DNA of 64,000 nt from assembly GCA_963971535.1 (NCBI GenBank), contig OZ020589.1, forward strand, positions 84,944,964 through 85,008,963, written 5' to 3'. The position numbers were made by a program, and so were the translations under genes. The notes beneath the pieces were generated by a model. It worked only from the letters and a program-made list of their open reading frames with translations, did not search any database and was not told the origin of the DNA. Below, piece by piece: positions 55,721-64,000 of the stretch (position 1 is the stretch's first letter; the number at the start of each line of letters is the position of its first letter). The stretch is from Notolepis coatsorum (lineage: Eukaryota; Chordata; Actinopteri; Aulopiformes; Paralepididae).

Positions 55721-56715
55721 CAGGGGCGTATCTAGACCAAGCACTGTACTGGGGCACAGGTGGGCACCTAGGGGTGTGAATTATTTAATTTTTTTGTCGA
55801 TTTTGCCCGGTTTTTATTTTTAACTTTATTTCGGTTTTAGGGTTAGGTTAGATGCATCCATCTGTATGGAGAATGGGAGGGGTTTGTCTGATGTTAAGGC
55901 CTTGAGAACATTACCCACTGCCTTTGGAGCAAGGATGTATCTGACCAGAGCCTCTGCCTTTGTTCTTCCTAAAGTCATTTTCTTCACTATTTTGGAATCA
56001 TGTAGAATCTTTTGATTGAGCTTGTTTTTTTTCAAGAAAAAAATTATCATTTAGATGCCTTTATTTCATATTCGATACAGACGGTAGGCTATATATAGCA
56101 CATTTTGTTTGGTTTTCAGTTTTCAATCCATAATAAGTTAACAGAAAAAATAAGTACACAACCACATTATTTCAACCTAATAAAACTATGTTTATTGTCA
56201 TTGTTTTAAGAACACAAGGTGACTTGGTAATACTCACATTTTTTGTCAAAAGAATCCCACTGGTCACAATGGTGACCGTAATAATGTTTTTGTTAGGCTC
56301 TGAAAATGTTACTGAATGATGTATCAATGTATTTCCAGCTAAATTGAATTTCCTTTGCTTTAACTTTCTTAGCAGGGGTTGCCATCATGACAGAATGCAA
56401 CCGCAGCATTGTGTGATTACCTGTGAACTGCGCGAGGCCAGCTGACTGCTGACAGCTGAGCACCATGGGATGTACCATGTATTAGCTGTCATAGGGGTGT
56501 GCAAACCAGTCAACTTACAAAAAAGAGCCTGTTGGAGGATTTCAACAAGATAAATGCGACAACAGTGCAAAATATTTCACTATAATATTTCAAAGCAGAG
56601 TAAAAAAAATAATTATAATAATTATTATTATTTTTCTGGGGACATTGATCACTGGGGCACAGCTGATCGATACTGGGGCACGTGCCCCAGTGAAAGTGGT
56701 CTAAATACGCCGATG
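55721..56715 (-). mobile_element. hAT element with transposase relic
   Basis: It starts CAGGGGCGTATCTAGACC and its other end reads GGTCTAAATACGCC in inverted orientation, with the last bases eroded. Flanks GTTCCCAC (55713-55720) and GTTGCCAC (56716-56723) agree at 7 of 8 positions, as expected of an older hAT target duplication. A subterminal GGGGCAC motif is repeated at both ends. The interior encodes a transposase fragment on the minus strand. Confidence 0.8.
55826..56050 (-). pseudogene. hAT transposase fragment
   Basis: The frame contains KILHDSKIVKKMTLGRTKAE and ALVRYILAPKAV, followed by SIQMDASN. This is the segment before the catalytic core of ZBED-like hAT transposases, with the core Asp region (MDASN) at the end. 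Only about 75 residues remain and the rest of the gene is absent. A further fragment at about 56290-56390 on the same strand (MATPAKKVKAKEIQFS) may be the original N-terminus. Confidence 0.7.
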
Positions 56716-57014
56716 GTTGCCACACAGCTATGTTATGGCTCTGAAGAAACACACATCGTGTGACCCACAGCATATGGCCTCTGATAGAATACTTATTGTA
56801 ATACAGCCTGTATAATGACATGAACATATTTCCACCACAACACACAGCATTTATAACATGTTGGCTTTGTGTTAGTCACCATTGTGGGCATTCATTATAA
56901 TTATATTAATTTGTCTTCCTTCTGGGTATTACTTTGAAAAATGGCCACTTCCGCCTGCGATGTGTGTTCATGCAGGGAATGTCATTTCTTGATGAATCAA
57001 AAATGGAGGAATGA

Positions 57015-57100
57015 ATGAATGAATGAATGAATGAATGAATGAATGAATGAATGAATGAATGAATGAATGAATGAATGAATGAATGAATGAATGAATGAAT
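57015..57100 (+). repeat. GAAT tetranucleotide microsatellite (LINE tail)
   Basis: About 21 perfect repeats directly adjoin the 3' end of the minus-strand LINE family B copy. On the LINE sense strand it reads ATTC, so it is probably an expanded LINE tail. Confidence 0.9.
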
Positions 57101-57644
57101 GGAAACTTTATTTAACAGATTGCAGAATGGGTACAATACAGTATGGCTCAATACATACAATTGTTAAGGGGATGCAGACCAGAGAAAGACCTTTGTCTTG
57201 TTTACATCAGGGTCCCCCATTTTCAATTCATAGTGAAATTTATGACATACACAACATACATGACATCATGACATTTAGGGCATAGGGACATACATGACAT
57301 CATGACATTTAGGGCATAGGGACATACATGACATACAGGTATATAGTACTGTTAGATTTGTGACATATATGATATGCAAATATACAGTACTGTTACCCAT
57401 AGATCCTGACAGATAGTATATACATATGATGGGGAGGAGACTGTACATTAGGAGGGGGTGGGTGGGTGGGTTGGAGAGAAAAATACATACGGTGGGGAGA
57501 GAATATATACATACGGTGGGGAGGAGACTGTACATTAGGAGGGGGTGGGTGGGTGGGAGAGAAATATACATACGGTGGGGAGAGAATATATACATACAGT
57601 GGGGAGGAGACTGTCTATTAGGAGGGGTGGGGGGGTTTGGACAT

Positions 57645-58968
57645 TTACGGTGGCCAGTTTCGAATTGCAGCCTCCTGTAGGTGCTCTTTTAGAGCGGTTT
57701 TGAATGTGGGTAGGGATTCACATTCCTTTACAGCTTTGGGTATGGCGTTCCACATTGATGTGGCATAATTGCTAAACGTGTTTAGTCCCTTGTTTGAGCC
57801 AAATCTGGGTTTAACATGATTTGTTGAGCTTCCTCTGGTGTTGTGGTCGTGGTATTCACTGACATTTGGGAAGTATTTTGACATGTACATGGGTACCTTA
57901 GTCGTATATTGTATCTTGTAGACCAGGCCCATTGCAAGTTGCTGTACTCTGTCGTCTACTCTAAGCCATCCTAGGTAGTCAAAGTGGGCAGGGGTGAGGT
58001 GGGTTCTAGGAGTAAGGTCAAGTAGTAGTCTGACCAGTTTGTTTTGTGATGTTTGTAATCTTGTTTTTAGCGCCTTTGAGGTGCTTTGGTACCATGAGGT
58101 GCAAGCATAGTCGTAGTACCCTTGAATGAGTGCTCCTGCCAGAGTCTTCAGGGTATTCTTGTTTACCAGAGAGGAGATCCGGTACAAGAATCTAGTTCGT
58201 TCGTTGACTTTTTTTATGACCTTGGATGCCATTTTGTCACAGGAAAGATTTGCCTCTAGGATGGACCCTAGGTATGTAATTTCATCTTTCCTTGTGACAA
58301 TATTGTCACCCACTGTAACTGAGAAGCCGTCGGTCTTGCTGAGTTTGTTATTTGATCTGAAGAGAATGGACTCTGTTTTACCCAGGTGTAATGATAGTTT
58401 GTTATCAGCAAGCCAGGTGCAGATTCTGCCGAGTTCTGAGCTGAGGGTTTTTTCAACCTGTAACTTGTTCCTGTCAGAGACCAGCAGGGCTGAGTCGTCC
58501 GCGAACAAGAACAAGTTGCAGTCACAAGCTGACAACATGTAATTTGCATAAATTATGAACAGTAGCGGTCCTAGTATGCTTCCTTGTGGAACACCACAGC
58601 TCACTGTGAGGGGGGGGGGGGATAGAGTACCGTTTACCTCCACCATCTGTTCTCTCCCCTCAAGGTATTATTGCATCCAGCTCACTGATAAACGATTCAA
58701 AACCAATAGCTTTTAGCTTGTCAATCAGAATGGAGTGATTGACAGTGTCGAAGGCCTTTTGTAGGTCCAGCATGACCATGCCGCAGTATTTGCCCGTGTC
58801 CACCTCTTGTTTGATGTGGTCGTTCAAATAGAGAAGGCATGTGTCAGTGGAGTGGGATGTTCTGAAGTCAGATTGGAATTCGTAGATTTGATTTTTTTCT
58901 GCTAGGTACTTTTCGACCTGGGCCCTATTCCCCGTACCTGGTTCAACTAAGTCGATCAAGAGTCCCAT
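57645..58968 (-). pseudogene. LINE family B reverse transcriptase, frameshifted
   Basis: RT motifs in order on the minus strand: YEFQSDFR, MVMLDLQKAFDTVNHSIL (palm), GVPQGSILGPLL, LFLFADDSALL (catalytic FADD), LADNKLSLHLGKTE and YLGSILE (thumb), then the C-terminal region with HNTRGSS and MWNAIPK. The first part (58968-58660) and the second (58646-57645) lie in frames one base apart, joined near 58672. A run of 12 G (58610-58621) just after the shift encodes prolines and remains in frame. Confidence 0.85.
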
Positions 58969-60412
58969 TATCCAGATTCAATTAACCCGATGTTTGAATC
59001 CGGGATTTTCCTGTTCCTCGAAGGTGGATTCAGTCTCGTTCATTTGAACCAGACTTGAGACCCAGGATAATTGCGCACGCCCGCCTCAGCTGCAAAGACA
59101 GCAAGTGTCGATAGCAGAAATCCTGATTTTCTAACAGCATTGATTGATTGATTGATTTAAAACTTTATTAACAGATTGCAGAATGGGTACAATGCAGTAC
59201 GGCTCATAGCCTCGCAGACAAGTTAAATGCATAATCTATAGGCTAATTTTAAATCCCTCATTACCCCAATCAATCAGATTATATTTCTTTAAACGTACCT
59301 GCTGGCAGTATAGGCTTATGGAATGAATAATCAAATGAGATCTTGCTAGCGAAAATAATTAGTTCAGCTCTTTCAGAATAACGATAAAAACAAGCCCAAA
59401 TAGTAGGCTATATCTAATTGATACGAATTATATCATGAGGATATCTGTATGTGCTTAATGTACTATATAAATACATGGTTTCCAAAGAGAGGCTTGGAGG
59501 GAGGCTTGCAGTTACACTATTAATCAGGTTTTAATCTGTTTCGGACCTAATCCATACATGCATTGAATTGATTACCATTTGGTTTATACCAGTGACACCT
59601 CATGTTCATCATCAGATAACAGTGCTTGAAAAGATAAATGCATTTTCTCGAATTCATTCATCAAAAACGTCAAAGGCTCATTCAATTTATCAAGTCACGT
59701 CACGTCATCAAATCCATCAAACAGCGCATCTCCTCATATATTTTAATCCCAGTTACAATATCACAATAACGTGTGACACTATCACAGTGATACAATTAAA
59801 TACTCCACAGATTCAGATTCCTCATAATTCATATCCACAATCCGCGCATAGACGCTTCAGCTTGAATGAAACACATCCGGGTGCTCTGTTAAGCAAATAC
59901 ACAGCGAAGAATATTAAACTAATCAGAGCCAAACACCCGATAGGTTTCATTCATTAAAAATATCCCAGCGGGATTCACATTTGCAATGATCCGTTTAGTC
60001 CGTTATTAAAATAACTGTGTGTCGCGACTCGCGAGCGCCGTATCCGTATAAATATGACGTGCATTATATAGGACAAAGTAAATTCATAGGCTGAATATGA
60101 TTTATTATCAGCGTTACTGCAGACATATTATTTTACATTTCAAACGAAGCACAAAAACATAATTCAGAATGGTATAATGCAGATCTAGACTGTGAGAATC
60201 ATTTCAGGAAGCGAGCTGGCATTTCTTTGCGGGGGCGTGGCCATGGTTCATGCAGCTAACTGAACTTAACCCTGCTCTCGACCAGGCTCAAACTTTTTGA
60301 TCTGTTGTCATAGTGATTTAGACAATCGAGCATCGGGGAATGGAAAGGTCTGGCTTAAGTCAGGCTATGCTGGATATTATCCGGCTAACTCAGTTAGCCA
60401 GGTACGGGGAAC
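58922..60412. mobile_element. DNA transposon inserted in the LINE RT
   Basis: Left end GGCCCTATTCCCCGTACCTGG and right end CCAGGTACGGGGAACGG are inverted repeats, and the LINE coding sequence resumes on each side: IVYE-type residues before, QVEKYLAEKN after. Further inverted similarity (AACTAAGTCG.. against AACTCAGTTAGCC) extends the ends. Target duplication is unclear. GGGCCCTATT-type ends occur in PIF/Harbinger elements, which is a tentative assignment. It carries a nested LINE tail. Confidence 0.75.
59140..59212 (-). mobile_element. Short LINE family B tail nested in the transposon
   Basis: A GATT tail is followed by AACTTTATTAACAGATTGCAG and AATGGGTACAATGCAGTACGG, the extreme 3' end of LINE family B. 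Only about 70 bp are present, one of the shortest LINE insertions in the window. Confidence 0.75.
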
Positions 60413-60415
60413 GGT

Positions 60416-61275
60416 GTTCGTAGACTATTTCTTCCATGACCTTTGAGATGGAGGTAAGAATAGAAACAGGGCGGTAGTTGCCTGGGTCTAATTTGCTGCC
60501 CTTTTTGTGCAGAGGGGTCACTCTCGCTATTTTGAAGTCCTTGGGGACGTGTCCCTGTTTTATGGAGAAGTTTATTATGTGTGTGATGACTGGGGTGATG
60601 GCAGCTACTGAGTCTCTGAGGAATTTGGAGGGGATGTTGTCATGGCCAGTGCAGTTGTAGGTTAGGTTGGAGGGCGCTCAGTTTTTTGAGTACCTCGTCT
60701 GTTGTTACTATTTCCAGTTTGAAGTCGTCTTTGCGGACCCCTAGGTTTTTGTAGTATGCTACTATGTGTTCTACCCCATAATGCCCTGAGTGGGAGGGTA
60801 GTTTGTTTACCAGTGTTGTGGCTATGTTTGTGAAGAATATGTTTAAGTAATTGGCTACATCCAGCTTGTCTGTGATGAGCGTGTTGTCCGTCTTTATGTT
60901 TATGTTTGAGAATCTGGTTTTAAGTTTTTTACTGCAGCCTAGTTGATTATTGAGTAATTTCCAAAGTTCACATGGTTTGTTTTTGTTTTCCTCAGTTTTG
61001 TCATTGATGACATTTTATTTTGCTGTTTTGATCATGGTGTTCACGTAATTTCTTAGTCTGTTTCTTTGAATTTTTTGTTCAACCACATGGTCTTGGAGTT
61101 CACTGTTTGAGCGTTTGGAAAGCTTTGTCTGACTTTTATGAAGTTCAGAGCATTTTTTGTCTCTGGTTTTCATAGCAGTCAGTATTTCAGTGTGCATCCA
61201 TGGCTCACTGCGATTTTTAACCCTAGTGGTTCTTAGGGGTGCCATGTTGTTAAGTATTGTTGTGAATCTAAACAA
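60416..61275 (-). pseudogene. LINE family B, endonuclease-RT linker and RT start, broken
   Basis: Minus-strand translation gives RSEPWMHTEILTAM and KRNRLRNYVNTMIK, which resemble linker motifs of CR1/L2-type ORF2. After a stop at about 61015 it continues with KPCELWKLLN, then GSKLDPGNYRPVSILTSISK and VMEEIVYE, the RT start. At least one stop and one frameshift (near 60660) occur. The coding sequence is cut at 60416 by the inserted transposon. Confidence 0.75.
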
Positions 61276-61319
61276 GACAAAAGTATTTTTCTGGTCTTCA
61301 TCCTCTTAGCAGTTGTTAG

Positions 61320-61390
61320 TATTGAGCTGTAATGTATTGTACCCATTCTGCAATATGTTAATAAAGTTGTCAATCGATCAATTCATTCTT
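61320..61390 (+). mobile_element. LINE family B tail in opposite orientation
   Basis: TGTATTGTACCCATTCTGCA and TTAATAAAGTTGTCAATCGATC form a plus-strand family B 3' end, directly beyond the 5' truncation point of the minus-strand copy. Confidence 0.7.
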
Positions 61391-61721
61391 GTGGACCTAT
61401 ATACAACAGAGACAAGAGCTGTGTTGAGCTCAGCTGAAATCCGACCCTAAACCAGGAAGATTATGCAGGCCAAGGTGTTACATTTGGAATGCATACAACC
61501 CTCCCCCATGTAAATGCAAATACTGTAGGATAAACACACCTCTATGATAAAAACACACAGCGAACAGCTTCAGTTTAGAGAATGATCGCTCTACTGAAGC
61601 AGTTGTCACTGGTATTGCACCTATGTTTTGAGGAGCATGGTTACTGTATATATTGGGAAAACTGATTCCACATCATTGTCTTTAAGGCACTGTGCAGCTG
61701 TGACATTGTTGGAGGTTTAAG
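61391..61721. other. Unassigned sequence
   Basis: Nothing recognised in these 330 bp. Confidence 0.5.
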
Positions 61722-61800
61722 TTTAAGTATATTTGGATCCCCATTAGCTGTTAGAAATGGCAACAGCTACTCTTCCTGCCGTTCACAGAAAACAATAAAT
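61722..61800 (-). mobile_element. LINE family A tail, reverse orientation
   Basis: Reverse complement of the family A 3' end: the minus strand reads GGCAGGAAGAGTAGCTG and CAGCTAATGGGGATCCAAAT, comparable with 27443-27490. It is a short 5'-truncated insertion. Confidence 0.7.
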
Positions 61801-62103
61801 ACAAACAAACATAATTAAAAATAAAACCAACGATAACAAACATACGAAACACTATACATAACATAATCAAACACCCCCCCCACACCCATCCAACCCAACT
61901 CATTACATTAGCATTATATCAAAATATTACAAAATGTATAATAGTGTTTCCCACAGGATTTTCAGAGACTATGGGGGGTGAACCTCCGACCCTCTTTTTT
62001 GTACATTTTAAAGTTAAATGCATTAATCTGGTGCACTTTGAGAGCAAAATAAAGAGGCTAGATCTATGATGAACTTTGTGCTCAAAACACAAAATCGACT
62101 AGA

Positions 62104-62263
62104 ACTTCCCAATCCTCTCCTCGAAGCACCCCAGCCATTCAATGTATTTGTTAAATTCCACCTGATTCAACTTAACTAGCCCTTTATTAGTTGAATCAGG
62201 TGTGCTGGTGGTGGAATTTAACAAATAAACAAATTTAACAAACCTCGAGGAGAGGTTTGGGGA
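62104..62263. mobile_element. Palindromic MITE-like element
   Basis: Left arm CCCAATCCTCTCCTCGA and right arm TCGAGGAGAGGTTTGGGG are inverted, and the inner parts (TTAAATTCCACCTGATTCAA and its inverse) pair across a centre near 62180. Almost the whole 160 bp can fold into one hairpin. No target duplication was assigned. Confidence 0.7.
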
Positions 62264-62278
62264 CCACTGGACTAGAGC

Positions 62279-62820
<542 letters not shown>

Positions 62821-63007
62821 TGTGGTGTCTCCATTAGGCCTGTAGGCGGAGCTCTAACCTAGAGCATGGGTTACACCGGGCTGGATGTGCCCCGGCGTGA
62901 CACCAGGTGGAGTGAATGACTGAGCAAGTTAGCTCTTGGTATGGAAGTGAATAAAGACAGACGCTGGTACTAAAGTGTCCATTACTCATTCTTATTACGA
63001 CATAACA
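62821..63007 (+). repeat. 5' LTR of a Mag-type Ty3/Gypsy element
   Basis: It starts TGTGGTGTCTCC and ends ACGACATAACA, 187 bp, with AATAAA at 62950. It is directly followed by a primer-site-like sequence, so its right border is well placed. The partner LTR lies beyond the window. Confidence 0.75.
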
Positions 63008-63010
63008 TAT

Positions 63011-63024
63011 TGGCGACGACGATG
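63011..63024 (+). other. Primer binding site, tRNA-Ser type, one mismatch
   Basis: TGGCGACGACGATG differs at one position from the complement of the tRNA-Ser(GCT) 3' end as I know it. It starts three bases after the LTR. Confidence 0.6.
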
Positions 63025-64000
63025 TCGATGTTGAACCTCAGCCAACCGGCACCTTTTCTTCAAAACGGCGGAGAGCCAGCCATTCCATTCACGGCATGGA
63101 TCCGCTCGTTCGAAAATTAAGTAGTAGTAACCTACTAGCCATGTCCTAGAAGGAGCTACCTGACACGCGCAAGCGTGCCCTGCTCGTCCATTGTTTGGGA
63201 GTGGAAGGGCAGAGACTTTTCTATACAATGACTGTGGCAGATGATAAGTACGCCACAGCTTTATCAGTTATTAGAAAGTTCTTTACACGGAAAGTTAATG
63301 TAGTGGCGGAGCGCTACCGTTTTCGTCAACATAGCCAACGCAATGGCGAGAGCACGGACCAGTACGTTGCCTCTCTAAAAGAGCTAGCTACAACTTGTGA
63401 GTTCGGGGAGATGGAAGAGGAAATGATCCGGGACCAGCTGGTCGAAAAGACCAACTCAGCACGCATCAGGGAGCGATTACTACTGGAAGTTCCACTGACA
63501 CTGACCAAGGCTGTAATGATCGCTGCTCAGATTGAAACTGCAGTGTCGGAGGCAAAAGTCATGCTTCAGGGACAGCCGGAGAGCACGGTAGAGGCGGTCC
63601 AGTTTTCACGCTTGCGACAGTACAAGTCACAGCGGGGTAATTTTAATGCGTCACCGCAACCCTTGCCTACACAGTCTATGCAGGGTAAGACATGTTACAG
63701 ATGTGGCTCTCCTCAACACATCGCCAGCTTTGATGGATGCTCTGCTAGGGATGCACTGTGCAACACGTGTAAAAAGAAGGGACATTTTTCAAAAGTGTGT
63801 CGGGGTTCTAACAGAGTGAGTGAGGTAACCGAGTCTGAGACTGTACCTGAAGTGACTGTATTGTGCATAGTAGATGGTGCACGTTCGGTTGAAAAGATAG
63901 TGTGTACAGTGCAGGATAGCACAGATGAACGAGACGGTCAGGACATTGAGCTCATGCAGGTTCAGCTGTGTCTATTTTGCCCAGAGCGAGTTACATGCAA
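63022..64000 (+). pseudogene. Mag-type Ty3/Gypsy gag, damaged, continues past the window
   Basis: From ATG 63022 the frame reads LNLSQPAPFL and PFTAWIRSFEN, then stops at 63118-63120. The homologous reading continues one frame over, with a second stop TAG at 63147-63149. It is then open from 63150 to the window end (about 283 codons). That part has the gag core (KRALLVHCLGVEGQRLFYT, VAERYRFRQHSQRNGESTDQ, MIRDQLVEKTNSARIRERLL) and two zinc knuckles, CYRCGSPQHIASFDGC and CNTCKKKGHFSKVC, at about 63687-63800. The first knuckle has six residues between His and the last Cys instead of four. A continuous open frame reaching the edge suggests pol follows outside. Confidence 0.85.

Larger units (their letters stand above)
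57104..61310 (-). mobile_element. LINE family B (CR1/L2/Rex-like), interrupted by a DNA transposon
   Basis: In minus orientation: a piece after the endonuclease (61275-60416), an inserted 1.5-kb transposon, RT (58968-57645), a 3' UTR containing a repeated GGTGGGGAGGAGACTGTA module (57420-57620) and a GAAT-type tail. The RT carries a single frameshift at about 58672. No endonuclease catalytic domain is visible, so the copy is 5'-truncated at about 61310. Confidence 0.85.

Noticed and set aside
61950..61970. Isolated D-type word ATAATAGTGT near 61.95 kb
   Set aside because: A single short match in a hAT-like context; too short to be a dispersed satellite copy.

Overview
The window looks like repeat-rich nuclear DNA of a ray-finned fish, most likely a teleost. 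The evidence is its mix of elements: Ty3/Gypsy, BEL/Pao and Mag-type LTR retrotransposons, several CR1/L2/Rex-type LINEs, many non-autonomous hAT elements with perfect 8-bp target duplications, tRNA-derived SINEs, very long microsatellites and a dispersed repeat common in teleosts. I see no rRNA gene, CRISPR array, bacterial operon or convincing single-copy host gene. Nearly every long reading frame belongs to a mobile element or is a low-complexity artefact. The species cannot be named from this sequence.

Bases 1-22105 are a head-to-tail array of large composite units. Each full unit has a 0.8-0.9 kb 5' block (B), one to six promoter-like repeats of 125-167 bp (C), sometimes an A-rich cassette (E), a minisatellite of 8-mers and 10-mers (D), and a conserved 3' terminus (A) ending in CTAG before T. 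Five D arrays of 0.28-4.5 kb are present. The CTAG|T end, the GC-rich palindrome just before it and matching subterminal inverted repeats suggest a non-autonomous Helitron/Helentron-like element that has become a satellite. The last A end, at 22105, abuts unrelated sequence. The minus strand of D contains no stop codon in any frame, which explains the spurious frames of about 900-1470 codons there.

Bases 22106-30540 hold a degraded 5'-truncated Ty3/Gypsy element (stop codon in gag, protease catalytic Asp changed to Asn, frameshift in RT), a LINE 3' fragment and a nearly full-length but 5'-truncated L2-type LINE. Bases 30541-46668 are a patchwork: two tandem hAT transposase remnants, LINE tails, a Harbinger-like MITE, a 0.47 kb segmental duplication (35466 and 40445), CA and ATCC microsatellites, an 874-bp perfect GATA array, two copies of one hAT family, a SINE split by one of them, and a 24-bp minisatellite split by another hAT element.

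Bases 46669-55388 are a complete, young BEL/Pao retrotransposon on the minus strand: two 1.43-kb LTRs that appear to differ only by two small indels, a 5-bp target duplication, a tRNA-Tyr-type primer site, an intact gag and a long pol. Two oddities stand out. One in-frame TAA separates gag from pol, and the integrase core has been removed without breaking the frame. Bases 55389-64000 contain a hAT relic with a transposase fragment, a minus-strand LINE broken by a 1.5-kb DNA transposon, short MITEs and microsatellites, and at the right edge the 5' LTR and damaged gag of a Mag-type Ty3/Gypsy element that runs out of the window.
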